This document shows positions 7,924 through 16,201 of a stretch of 64,000 nucleotides of DNA, one piece after another; position 1 is the stretch's first letter, and every line of letters begins with the position of its first letter. The stretch spans positions 1 through 64,000 of the forward strand of contig DASWNW010000016.1 in assembly GCA_036399015.1 (NCBI GenBank). Reading direction: 5' to 3'. Source of the DNA: QHVT01 sp036399015 (GTDB lineage Bacteria; Acidobacteriota; Thermoanaerobaculia; Gp7-AA8). The notes beneath the pieces are model-generated. The model saw only the letters and a list, made by a program, of their open reading frames with translations. It had not been told where the DNA came from and ran no database searches. Position numbers and translations under genes: made by a program.

Positions 7924-9582
7924 ATGACCAGAGCCATCTGCAGTGTCGCCTTGCTGTTCCTCATCCCACTCGCGCTCGCGGCGCAGGAGCCCCCCACGCT
8001 CGGCGAGTCGATCGACGTCTCGATCGTGAACGTCGACGTCGTCGTCACCGACCGCGAGGGCAACCGCGTGCGCGGCCTGACCCGCGGCGACTTCGAGGTC
8101 TACGAGAACGGCGTGCTGCAGGAGGTCTCGAACTTCTCGGAGTTCTCCGCGGTGCCGGAGGCCGGACGCGTCGGCGTCGAAGGCGGCATACCCGCCGAGA
8201 CCGCGCCGCGCGAGAAAAGGACGGTGGTGGTCTTCTTCGAGAAGATGCGCCTCTCCGCGATCCACGTCGACCCGCTGATCGAGCAGTTGAAGAGCACCGT
8301 TCGGGCGATGCTCGGGCCGGGCGACGAGGTCTCGCTCGTGGTCTGGAGCCGCTACGGCGGCATCGCGCACGTCGAGCTCACCAGCGACGTCGCCTCGTTC
8401 GGCCGCGCGCTCGACACCGTGGCGAAGGTCGCCAAGGGAGCGCAGATCGATCACATCGACGCTTTACGCCAGGAGACGGAGCTGGTGCGCGAGTTCGAGG
8501 AGGGGATGGCCCAGATGGCGTCGGCCGCCGGCACGGCGCCCGGCAGCGCCTCGTACATCGACACGAGCGCCGCCCTGCTGCTGCCGATGATGATCGCCTA
8601 CAACGAGATGAAGGTGCGCACCGCCGCCATCAATTCGGCCATCAACAGCATGAGCGGCATCGAGGGGAAGAAGGTCCTCATCCTCGCCACGCGCCGCCTC
8701 GGAGAAATCGCTGGAGCGGAGTACGCGTACGCCGGCGGCGCGGTGTTCATCTCGGCCGACCTCAAGCAGCGCTTCGGTGCCGAGCGGATGATCCAGTCGA
8801 TCATCGACAACGCCAACGCCAGCCGCGTCACGATCTATCCGATCTACCCCGTCGGCCTCGGGCACTCCTTTCCCGACGCGTCGATGAGCAGCACCGTCCC
8901 GCCGGCGGCCGAGCACCTCATCCTGATGAACGAGACGGTCTCGCTCAACCAGATCGCGAAGCAGACCGGCGGCCTCATGGCCGCGAGCGCGAAGGACGCG
9001 GTGCGCCTCCTGCCGCGCGTCGCCTCCGACATGACGGACTACTACTCGCTCGCCTACCGCATCACGCCGACGAACACCGACAGCGCGCGCAACATCGTCG
9101 TGAAGACGCGGCGCCCCGGCCTGACCGTCCGCGCCCGCGGGCAGTTCGTCGAGAAGTCGGACGACACCCGCATGCGCGACCGCGTCGTGGCCACGCTCTT
9201 CCAGGGCTCGCCCGCGTCGCAGATCGGCATCCACGCCACGCTCGGCAAGCGGCAGAAGAGGCGCGGCAACGAGGTGCTGCCGTTGAGCATCCGCGTGCCG
9301 ATCGCCGACCTGACCACGCTGCCCGAGGGGGACCGGCACGCCGGCAGCTTCGCGGTGTACGTCGCGTCGGCCGCCGACCTCAACGAGTTGAGTGACATCA
9401 CCGAGAAGAAGCAGGCCTTCGAGCTCAAAGAGTCGCAGCTCGCCGCCGCGCAGGCCGGCTTCTTCACCTATGACCTAGACCTCACCGTGAATCGCAAAGC
9501 CAAGTACGTTGCAGTGGGTGTGTTCGACGAGGTGGGCCGCTCCTACGGGCTGGTCCGTCTCAACCTGGAGGATGGCAAGTGA
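7924..9582 (+). CDS. Secreted VWFA-related acidobacterial protein, paralog 2
   Basis: The 552-residue paralog of the preceding gene has a signal peptide ending LALAAQ, VSIVNVDVVVTDREGNRVRGL at the mature N-terminus, a VWA-like core whose first metal-site segment is FFEKM, and the SDMTDYYSLAYR signature before a C-terminal beta domain. The frame is open from a GTG at 7879 that overlaps the previous stop, but the ATG at 7924 gives a proper signal peptide and has GGAAA upstream, so it is preferred. The middle contains an insert not shared with paralog 1. Expected location is periplasm or exterior. Confidence 0.83.
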   Translation: MTRAICSVALLFLIPLALAAQEPPTLGESIDVSIVNVDVVVTDREGNRVRGLTRGDFEVYENGVLQEVSNFSEFSAVPEAGRVGVEGGIPAETAPREKRTVVVFFEKMRLSAIHVDPLIEQLKSTVRAMLGPGDEVSLVVWSRYGGIAHVELTSDVASFGRALDTVAKVAKGAQIDHIDALRQETELVREFEEGMAQMASAAGTAPGSASYIDTSAALLLPMMIAYNEMKVRTAAINSAINSMSGIEGKKVLILATRRLGEIAGAEYAYAGGAVFISADLKQRFGAERMIQSIIDNANASRVTIYPIYPVGLGHSFPDASMSSTVPPAAEHLILMNETVSLNQIAKQTGGLMAASAKDAVRLLPRVASDMTDYYSLAYRITPTNTDSARNIVVKTRRPGLTVRARGQFVEKSDDTRMRDRVVATLFQGSPASQIGIHATLGKRQKRRGNEVLPLSIRVPIADLTTLPEGDRHAGSFAVYVASAADLNELSDITEKKQAFELKESQLAAAQAGFFTYDLDLTVNRKAKYVAVGVFDEVGRSYGLVRLNLEDGK

Positions 9583-11312
9583 ACGCAAGAAAAATAGTCG
9601 CCCTGTTGTGTCTCGTTTCGCTCGTCGCCAGCGCGCAGGATGTCCAGCGCCTCGGCGAGACGGTCGATATTTCCATCGTCAACGTCGACGTCTTCGTCAC
9701 CGACCGCGACGGCAACCGCGTGCGCGGCCTGACCGCGAACGACTTCGAGATCTACGAGAACGGACAGCTCCAGCCGATCTCGAACTTTGCCGAATACGCG
9801 TCCGGCAGCAACGAGCGCGTCGGCGTCGGGGGAACGCGCCGGGCAGCGACGGCCGCGCCGCGCGAGAAGCGCAACATCCTCATCTTCTTCGAGGAAATGT
9901 ACCTGCCGCCGCACCGCGCCGATCCGCTCTTCGACACGCTCAAGGAAACCGTCGCCCGCACCGTCGCGCCGGGAGACGCGGTCTCGGTCGTGTCGTGGAG
10001 CCGCTTCGGCATCGAGCACGATGAGTTCACCGACGACGTTCGGGCGATCCACACCTCCATCGACCGCGTGGCCGAGGAGACGAAGAAGGCGCAGCACGAC
10101 CCGGTGCAGCAGCAGCGTGAAGAGGCTGCCGCGCTCCGCGAGTTCAACCGCAGGGTCGCCGAGATGGCAGCGAGCGGCGGCGGCAGCCTCGGGAGCCGCG
10201 GCGGCCTGGCCCAGACGCAGCAGCAGGTGGCGAGGCCGGCCAACGACGGCGGCGAGGCGGGTGAAGGCGGCGCCGCGCAGCTCTACATGCTCATGGCGTA
10301 CAACGAGATGAAGGTGCGCGTGGCCGCGATCAACTCGGCGATCACCAGCATGTCGGGTCTCGAGGGAAAGAAGATCCTCTTCCTGGCGACGCGCCGTCTC
10401 GGCGAGATCGCGGGCGCCGAGTTCGCGTACGCCGGCGGCACGCAGCGAATCCCGGCCAACCTCCGTCTGCGCTACGGCACAGCGGAGTTGATGCAGTCGA
10501 TCGTCGACAACGCGAACGCCAGCGGCGTCACGATCTATCCGGTCAATCCCCCCGGCGTCCGGAGCGCGCTGCCGGACACCACGCTCACCACCGAGCCCGA
10601 TCCAGAGGCGACGCCGGCGGCGGTCGAAGGGGCCGAGTACCTGACGCTCCTCAACGAAACCGTCTCGCTCAACGAGATCGCGAAGCAGACCGGCGGGCTG
10701 ATGGCCGCCGGGACGTCGGACGTGATCGACCTCCTCCCGCGTATCGCCTCCGACATCACCGACTACTACTCGCTCGCGTACCGCGTCAGCGTGACGGGGG
10801 AGGACCACGCGCGCGACATCGTGGTGAAGACGAAGAGGCCGGGCCTGACGGTGCGCGCGCGTCGCCAGTTCGTCGAAAAGTCCGACGACTCACGCATGCG
10901 CGACCGGCTCCGCTCCACGCTCTTCCGCGCCGCGCAGGAGTCGCAGATCGACATCACCGCCACCGCCGGCGAGGCGACGGTGACCGGCAACCGCCGCTCC
11001 GTGCCGGTGCAGATCCGCATCCCGATCAAGGACCTCACCGTCCTGCCGCGGGGCGAGGGCAAGCACGCCGGCAGCTTCTCGGTCTACGTCGGCGCGGCGG
11101 CCGATCTCGACGAGCTGAGCGACATCACGGAGAAGACGCAGCCGTTCGAGGTCGACGAGGCGAAGCTGGAGGACGCGCAGGCCGGCTGGTTCACGTACGA
11201 CCTCGACGTGGAAGTGAACGAGAAGTCGCGCTACCTCGCCGTCGGCGTCATGGACGAGGTCGGCCGCACGTATGGCCTCACCCGCCTCGATCTCAAGGAC
11301 GGGGGCGCGTAA
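9579..11312 (+). CDS. Secreted VWFA-related acidobacterial protein, paralog 3
   Basis: The 577-residue protein is closest to paralog 2, with which it shares the NEMKVR-AINSAI segment and GTKRPGL-like C-terminal blocks. The GTG start shares GTGA with the stop of paralog 2, indicating coupled translation. A signal peptide ends ASAQ. A Gly/Ala/Gln-rich linker near residues 190-230 separates parts of the VWA-like region. The metal-site segment reads FFEEM. SDITDYYSLAYR precedes the C-terminal beta domain ending in GLTRLDLKD. Function is unknown; co-expression with paralogs 1 and 2 is strongly implied. Confidence 0.83.
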   Translation: MNARKIVALLCLVSLVASAQDVQRLGETVDISIVNVDVFVTDRDGNRVRGLTANDFEIYENGQLQPISNFAEYASGSNERVGVGGTRRAATAAPREKRNILIFFEEMYLPPHRADPLFDTLKETVARTVAPGDAVSVVSWSRFGIEHDEFTDDVRAIHTSIDRVAEETKKAQHDPVQQQREEAAALREFNRRVAEMAASGGGSLGSRGGLAQTQQQVARPANDGGEAGEGGAAQLYMLMAYNEMKVRVAAINSAITSMSGLEGKKILFLATRRLGEIAGAEFAYAGGTQRIPANLRLRYGTAELMQSIVDNANASGVTIYPVNPPGVRSALPDTTLTTEPDPEATPAAVEGAEYLTLLNETVSLNEIAKQTGGLMAAGTSDVIDLLPRIASDITDYYSLAYRVSVTGEDHARDIVVKTKRPGLTVRARRQFVEKSDDSRMRDRLRSTLFRAAQESQIDITATAGEATVTGNRRSVPVQIRIPIKDLTVLPRGEGKHAGSFSVYVGAAADLDELSDITEKTQPFEVDEAKLEDAQAGWFTYDLDVEVNEKSRYLAVGVMDEVGRTYGLTRLDLKDGGA

Positions 11313-11331
11313 GGTGCAGTAGCGACGCCGC

Positions 11332-11859
11332 ATGCCGCGCATCAGCCGCATCGGCGTCGTCTCCGATACCCATGGCAGAGTGCATCCGGCGCTCGCGGAC
11401 CTGTTCGCGAGCGTCGATGCCATCGTCCACGCCGGCGACATCGGCGGCGAGCACGTGCTCGAGTCGTTGCGCGCGCTCGCCCCGCTGACCTCCGTCGACG
11501 GCAACAACGACGACGCCACGGGCGAGGAGATCGCGCGCCTGAAGCTCGGCACGCTGCGCATCCTCCTCACCCACATCCTCCCCCGCCCGCACACCCCCGC
11601 GCCGCGCGTCCTGGAGTCGCTGCGCGCCGAGCCGGCCGACGTCGTCGTCTTCGGCCACAGCCACCTCCCTCACAACGAGGTCGTGGCCGGCGTCCGCTAC
11701 TTCAACCCCGCCAGCGCCGGCCCCCGCCGCTTCGACCTCCCCATCGCCGCCGGCCTGCTGGAAAAGCAGGGCCGCGAATGGAAGGCGGTGCACGTCGCGC
11801 TGGACGAGAGGTCGGTGGAGGCGTTGAAGAAGACGATGAATCGGTTGTCGAGGCGGTGA
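11332..11859 (+). CDS. YfcE/MJ0936-type metallophosphoesterase
   Basis: This 175-residue cytosolic calcineurin-like phosphodiesterase belongs to the small YfcE group. All metal-binding motifs are present: SDTHG near residue 11, HAGDIG near 33, GNND near 57, a His in LTHI near 84, and GHSH near 108 followed by NPASAGPRR. Such enzymes hydrolyse phosphodiesters in vitro; the physiological substrate is usually unknown. It follows paralog 3 of the VWFA run by 19 bp, so co-transcription is possible although no functional link is evident. Confidence 0.88.
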   Translation: MPRISRIGVVSDTHGRVHPALADLFASVDAIVHAGDIGGEHVLESLRALAPLTSVDGNNDDATGEEIARLKLGTLRILLTHILPRPHTPAPRVLESLRAEPADVVVFGHSHLPHNEVVAGVRYFNPASAGPRRFDLPIAAGLLEKQGREWKAVHVALDERSVEALKKTMNRLSRR

Positions 11860-11866
11860 CCGCTGC

Positions 11867-11997
11867 GTTGCCGGTTGCCGGTTGCCGGTTGCCAGTTGCC
11901 CGTTGCCGGTTACCAGTTGCCGGTTGCCGGAGAGTTGCGCGTTGCGAGTTGCGCGTCATTCGCCCGGCTGGCAACCGGGAACGGGTAACCGGCAACT
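11867..11997. repeat. Heptamer array C: inverted pair based on GTTGCCG
   Basis: Nine tandem heptamers of GTTGCC(G/A/C) occupy 11867-11929, with a variant block GAGTTGC/GCGTTGC to about 11955. The inverted arm (GGCAACC, GGGAACG, GGTAACC, GGCAACT) is at 11970-11997. The unit and phase are regular. It fills nearly the whole gap between the phosphoesterase gene and lolD, ending 18 bp before the lolD -10 box. Confidence 0.88.
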
Positions 11998-12015
11998 CAC
12001 GCCCACAGGCGTGCA

Positions 12016-12021
12016 TATAAT
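12016..12021 (+). promoter_or_regulatory. -10 box for lolD (leaderless)
   Basis: Consensus TATAAT lies 9 bp before the ATG at 12031, and no ribosome-binding site fits in between, predicting a leaderless mRNA. The -35 region would fall in the end of repeat array C. Confidence 0.55.
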
Positions 12022-12030
12022 CCCCGCCTC

Positions 12031-12699
12031 ATGGCCTTTCTCGAGGCGCGCGGGCTCTCGAAAACGTATCGCAACGCGGAAGTACCGGTGGTCGTGTTCG
12101 ACGGGCTCGATCTCGAGGTGCAGCAGGGCGAAATGCTGGCGATCGTCGGACCTTCCGGCATCGGCAAGTCGACGCTCCTCCATCTCCTCGGCGGCCTCGA
12201 TCGCGCCGACTCCGGCCACGTCCGCGTCGCCGACCACGAGCTCACGCGCATGAACGCCGACGCGCTGGCGCGGTTCCGCAACCGGAACGTCGGCTTCGTC
12301 TTCCAGTTTCACCACCTCCTGCCGGAGTTCAGCGCCGCGGAGAACGTGGCCATGCCGGGCTGGATCGGCAAGATGGAGCGCGACGAGGCGCTGCAGCGCG
12401 CGCACGCGCTCCTCGGCGAGCTCGGACTCGAGCGGCGCAGCGGCCACTATCCCAACCAGCTCTCCGGCGGCGAACAGCAGCGCGTCGCCATCGCGCGTGC
12501 CCTGCTCGCCGAGCCGATCCTCTTCCTCGCGGACGAGCCGACGGGCAACCTCGATTTCGAAACATCCGAACGGGTATTCGAGTTGATGCGGGACTGTCAC
12601 CGCAAGCGCGGTTTGACGTCCGTTATTGTCACGCACAACCCCGAGCTCGCGGCGCGTTGCGACCGCACGTTCGAGATGAAACAGCAGCGCTACAACTAA
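12031..12699 (+). CDS. lolD: ABC transporter ATP-binding protein, LolD/MacB type
   Basis: This 222-residue ATPase carries Walker A GPSGIGKST at residues 40-48 (Ile replaces the usual Ser), Q-loop FVFQFHHL, signature LSGGEQQR, Walker B LFLADEP and the switch His in VTHN. The QFHHLLPEF sequence is characteristic of LolD, which powers release of lipoproteins from the inner membrane to LolA. No LolC/LolE permease is adjacent, so it is an orphan here and could serve another MacB-type exporter. It overlaps no upstream gene and is followed 17 bp later by VWFA paralog 4. Confidence 0.85.
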   Translation: MAFLEARGLSKTYRNAEVPVVVFDGLDLEVQQGEMLAIVGPSGIGKSTLLHLLGGLDRADSGHVRVADHELTRMNADALARFRNRNVGFVFQFHHLLPEFSAAENVAMPGWIGKMERDEALQRAHALLGELGLERRSGHYPNQLSGGEQQRVAIARALLAEPILFLADEPTGNLDFETSERVFELMRDCHRKRGLTSVIVTHNPELAARCDRTFEMKQQRYN

Positions 12700-12716
12700 T
12701 CGAGAGGGGGGCTGCG

Positions 12717-14357
12717 ATGCGTCGCATGCTCGCTGTTCTGCTGGCCTGTTGCACCGCGGTCCCGGCGATCTCCCAGGATCCCCGTTTCGGCGAGGTCATC
12801 GAGGTGTCGCTCGTCAACGTCGACGTGATCGTCACCGACCGCGCCGGCAATCACGTGCGCGGCCTCACCGCAGACGACTTCGAGCTGTACGAGAACGGGA
12901 AGCTGCAGCCGGTCACGAACTTCGCCGAGTATCGCGGCAGCGGCGCGACGCGCACCGTCGTCGCCGCCGCGCAGGGCACGCCGTCCGCTCCCGCCGCCGC
13001 CGAAGCGGCGCCGCCGCAGAAGCGCAACATCCTCGTCTTCGTCGACAAGCTCCAGGTGCACGGACGCGAGCGCAGGCAGCTCTTCGACGGCGTCAAGCAG
13101 TTCCTCCGCCGCAGCGTCCGTCCCGGCGACGCGGTCGGCATCGCGAGCTGGGTCTCCGGTCCGCGCAGCGCGCAGGAGCTCACCGACGACATGAAGCAGC
13201 TCGACGCGGCGCTCGACAAGCTCGCCGCGGAGCGCGGCAAGGTGCAGAAGAGCGAGTGGGACTACATCGAGCTCGAGAAGACGCAGCTCGAGTGGTACTA
13301 CGCGCAGGGCGCCAGCATCGGCAGCGGCGGCAGCGCCGGCGTGCTCGCCTCGCAGTACGACGCCGCCGCGCGCGTGGTGCTCGACGTGCGGCAGAAGGCG
13401 CGCTCGATCACCTCGCTCATGCAGACCATGGCCGGCGCGGAGGGGCAGAAGATCCTCGTCCTCCTCTCGCACCGCTTCGCCCCCAACTCCGGCGCGGAGT
13501 ACACCGGCATCGGCAACGACATGGCCATCACCGCCGACGCGCAGATCGGCGAGATGGTGAACGTGGCGAAGGCGAACGGCATCCGCGTCTACCCGCTCTA
13601 CGCCACGCTCGGCGACCTCGACGTCGGCGAGACCGCGTCGCTCCAGGGACCGCCGGCGCTGAACGCCGCCACGCAGCGCTCGTCGCTGCGCAACATCGAG
13701 ACCTCGTCCCTCATGAACATCGCCAACGAGACCGGCGGCGTGGCCGGCACCGGGCTGGGGGACATCGAGAAGGTCTTCACCAGCATCAGCGAGGACCTCG
13801 AGTCGTACTACTCGCTCGCGTATCGCGCCACCGAGCCGAACCGCGGGCAGCCGAAGCGGCTGACGGTGAAAGTGAAGAACGGCGCCTACCGCGTCCGCAC
13901 GCGGCGCGACGTGGTCGACCGCACCTCCGAGACGCTGCTCCGGCAGCGGATCATCGCCAGCCTCCTCCAGCCGCCGCGCGTCGAAGGATTCCCGGTGAAC
14001 GTGTTCCTCAGGAAGGCGCGCACCGAGTCGGGCCTCCTGCACCTCCCGCTGCAGATCAAGGTGCCGGTCAGCGCGCTGACGCTGCTGCCCGACGGCGCGG
14101 CGAAGCACAGCGGCGGCTTCAGCGTCTACATCGCCTGGGCGGGCGAGCTCGGCACCTCCAGCGACATCACCAAGCGCTCCTACCCGGTCGCCGTCGAGGC
14201 CGCACAGCTCGCCGCGTCGAAGTCGCAGGTCATCACCTACGACGTGGAGTTCGCCGCCACGCGCGCGGTCGACCGGGTGGTGGTGGCGGTGGTCGACGAC
14301 GTCACGCAGGAGGTGGGGCTGGTGCGCTTCGACATCCCGCGGGCGGGGAGGAAGTGA
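12717..14357 (+). CDS. Secreted VWFA-related acidobacterial protein, paralog 4
   Basis: It is a 546-residue protein with a signal peptide ending AISQ. VSLVNVDVIVTDRAGNHVRGL is followed by a VWA-like core whose strand-1 segment is FVDKLQ, retaining the first acidic Asp that paralogs 1-3 have changed to Glu. EDLESYYSLAYR marks the end of the core; the C-terminal domain ends GLVRFDIPR. An upstream in-frame ATG at 12657 lies inside lolD; the ATG at 12717 behind GAGAGGGGG is preferred. Its last base is shared with the start of paralog 5 (TGATG). Confidence 0.83.
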   Translation: MRRMLAVLLACCTAVPAISQDPRFGEVIEVSLVNVDVIVTDRAGNHVRGLTADDFELYENGKLQPVTNFAEYRGSGATRTVVAAAQGTPSAPAAAEAAPPQKRNILVFVDKLQVHGRERRQLFDGVKQFLRRSVRPGDAVGIASWVSGPRSAQELTDDMKQLDAALDKLAAERGKVQKSEWDYIELEKTQLEWYYAQGASIGSGGSAGVLASQYDAAARVVLDVRQKARSITSLMQTMAGAEGQKILVLLSHRFAPNSGAEYTGIGNDMAITADAQIGEMVNVAKANGIRVYPLYATLGDLDVGETASLQGPPALNAATQRSSLRNIETSSLMNIANETGGVAGTGLGDIEKVFTSISEDLESYYSLAYRATEPNRGQPKRLTVKVKNGAYRVRTRRDVVDRTSETLLRQRIIASLLQPPRVEGFPVNVFLRKARTESGLLHLPLQIKVPVSALTLLPDGAAKHSGGFSVYIAWAGELGTSSDITKRSYPVAVEAAQLAASKSQVITYDVEFAATRAVDRVVVAVVDDVTQEVGLVRFDIPRAGRK

Positions 14358-15931
14358 TGGCTCGCCGCCTGATCGCGTTCTGTTTCGCCTTCGTGCTCGC
14401 CGCCGTTCCCCTCCTCGCCCAACCGTTCGGCGAGACGATCGAGGTCTCGCTCGTCAACGTCGACGTGGTGGTCACCGACCGCCAAGGGCGGCACGTCGGC
14501 GGCCTCACCGCGGACGACTTCGAGGTCTACGGCAGCGGCCGGCGCCAGCCGGTGACGCACTTTCGCGAGTCGGCCGCGGCGGCCGGGGAGCCGGGGCAGA
14601 AGCGGTCGCTGGTCCTCTTCTTCGACCAGCTTCCGACCACGGTCGGACAGGATCGCGCGCGCCTCTTCGGGGAGCTGAAGGCGTTCGTGCGGCAGTCGGT
14701 GCGGCCGGGCGACGCGGTGTCGATCCTCGAATGGCAGCGCGGGCTGCACGTCCGGCAGCCGTTCACCGATGACCTGGCGGCGCTCGAGCGGGCGCTCGAC
14801 GACGTCGCGCGGCCGGAGGTGCGCGCCAGCCGCGAGAACACCGAGATGATGCATTGGACGCGCGTCATGCGCCGGAGGTGGAGCCAGCAGGTCGGCGAGT
14901 CGCGCAACATCGACCGGCGGATCGAGTGGACCGCCGTCGACTCCGCCGACCGCGCGCTGGCGGAGATGAAAGGCAAGGCGGCCGCGCTGCGCGTCGCCAT
15001 CGGCAGCATGGCTCCGCGCGACGGACGCAAGGCGCTGGTGATGGTGTCGCACCGCTTCTCGCAGTTCGCCGGAGGCGAGTACCTCGTCACCACCGCCGAG
15101 CGCGCGAACCGCTACTACGACACGGCCGGCCTGCAGCGCGAGGTCATCCAGGCCGCGAACGCCGGCGGCGTGACCATCTATCCCCTGTTCCCCGAGGGGC
15201 TGCCGATGTCGGAGGTCAGCGAGGCCGACGACGACATGATCGCCCGGCAGGGGAGGCGCACGGGGTACTCTCGCAACTTCTTCAGGAACGAGTCGGCGGC
15301 GCTGACGAACCTCGCCACGTCGACCGGCGGCTTCATGGCCTTCAGCGTCGCCGACATCACGCGCATGCTCCCGCGCATCGCCGCGGAGCTGGAGTCGTAC
15401 TACTCGCTCGCCTTCCCGCTGCCGGACGCGAAGCCCGGCCCGCGGAAGATCGGCGTCCGTGCGAAACGCGACGGCCTGCGCGTCCGCTTCCGCCGCGAGT
15501 ACGTCGTGGAGAGCGACCAGGACAAGCTGCGCGGCACGCTCACCGCGGCGCTCTTCGAGCCGGCCGGAACGGCACGCGGGGAGCTGCCGTGGCGCTACGA
15601 GCTCGCCGCGCCGGAGGAGAGCGGCGGGAAGCTCTTGCACCGCATCACGCTGCAGATCCCGGTGCGCGCCCTCACCGCGGTGCCGGACGGCCGGAGCCAC
15701 AACGGCGCGTTCGAGGTGTACGTGCTCACGGTCGGCGGGGGAGGGGAGCTCGGCGAGGTGCAGCGCGGCGGCCGCCGTTTCCAGATCGCGAACGCCGAGC
15801 TCGAACGGGTGCGCGCCGGTGTCTTCACGTACGACCTCGCCGTCGAGACTCCGCCCGGCGGCGCGAAGGTCGCCATCGCCGTGGTCGACGGCGTGGCGAA
15901 GACGCACGGCATCGTGCGCGTCGACTTCTGA
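14357..15931 (+). CDS. Secreted VWFA-related acidobacterial protein, paralog 5
   Basis: This 524-residue protein is the shortest of the five. The true start is the ATG in TGATG at the end of paralog 4; the frame continues open far upstream but only as an overlap. A signal peptide ends LLAQ. VSLVNVDVVVTDRQGRHVGGL and FEVYGSGRRQ follow. The strand-1 segment is FFDQL. The core ends AELESYYSLAFP. The C-terminal beta domain ends THGIVRVDF. It is followed by an 88-bp composite palindrome that may terminate the unit. Role unknown. Confidence 0.83.
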   Translation: MARRLIAFCFAFVLAAVPLLAQPFGETIEVSLVNVDVVVTDRQGRHVGGLTADDFEVYGSGRRQPVTHFRESAAAAGEPGQKRSLVLFFDQLPTTVGQDRARLFGELKAFVRQSVRPGDAVSILEWQRGLHVRQPFTDDLAALERALDDVARPEVRASRENTEMMHWTRVMRRRWSQQVGESRNIDRRIEWTAVDSADRALAEMKGKAAALRVAIGSMAPRDGRKALVMVSHRFSQFAGGEYLVTTAERANRYYDTAGLQREVIQAANAGGVTIYPLFPEGLPMSEVSEADDDMIARQGRRTGYSRNFFRNESAALTNLATSTGGFMAFSVADITRMLPRIAAELESYYSLAFPLPDAKPGPRKIGVRAKRDGLRVRFRREYVVESDQDKLRGTLTAALFEPAGTARGELPWRYELAAPEESGGKLLHRITLQIPVRALTAVPDGRSHNGAFEVYVLTVGGGGELGEVQRGGRRFQIANAELERVRAGVFTYDLAVETPPGGAKVAIAVVDGVAKTHGIVRVDF

Positions 15932-15941
15932 CGGAACGTTT

Positions 15942-16029
15942 CCTGTGGAGCGGCGCCCGCTTCGGGCGCCGGCAGTTTTGACGGCGGCCGAGTTCTCGAC
16001 GGCGGCCGAAGCGGCCGCCGCTCCACAGG
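15942..16029. repeat. Dispersed GGAG-flanked palindrome, copy 2 (composite)
   Basis: A 14-bp outer inverted repeat beginning CCTGTGGAG (15942-15955) pairs with its complement at 16016-16029. Inside are two further palindromes, one around GGCGCCCG-CGGGCGCC and one around GGCCGAAGCGGCC. The arrangement resembles a bacterial interspersed mosaic element. The gap 15932-16201 otherwise holds only the clpC promoter. Confidence 0.7.
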
Positions 16030-16143
16030 GCAGCGCCCGCCGGGCACGAATCGTGGTTCTGCACTCCGCCGGAGGGGTAGCAGCAGCCCACCGGAAGAAG
16101 CGCGGGCGGGGAGGCGTTCCGAAGCTCGACGCCGGTTGACGTC

Positions 16144-16149
16144 TATAAT
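16144..16149 (+). promoter_or_regulatory. -10 box upstream of clpC
   Basis: Consensus TATAAT lies 52 bp before the clpC ATG, giving a leader of about 45 nt. No convincing TTGACA or CIRCE/CtsR site was found. Confidence 0.4.
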
Positions 16150-16201
16150 CGGAGCGGCAACACCGGATTTAGCGAATCACGATGACGCGCTAACCAGTCC
16201 A

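Noticed and set aside
11867..11997. CRISPR-like array
   Set aside because: Units are 7 bp, contiguous and without spacers, and the arms are inverted; no cas genes are present.
12749..14356. N-terminal part of a 1060-codon frame running into VWFA paralog 5
   Set aside because: The sequence up to the TGATG at 14357 is a frame overlap with paralog 4 and is Arg/His-rich junk; the signal peptide begins at 14357.
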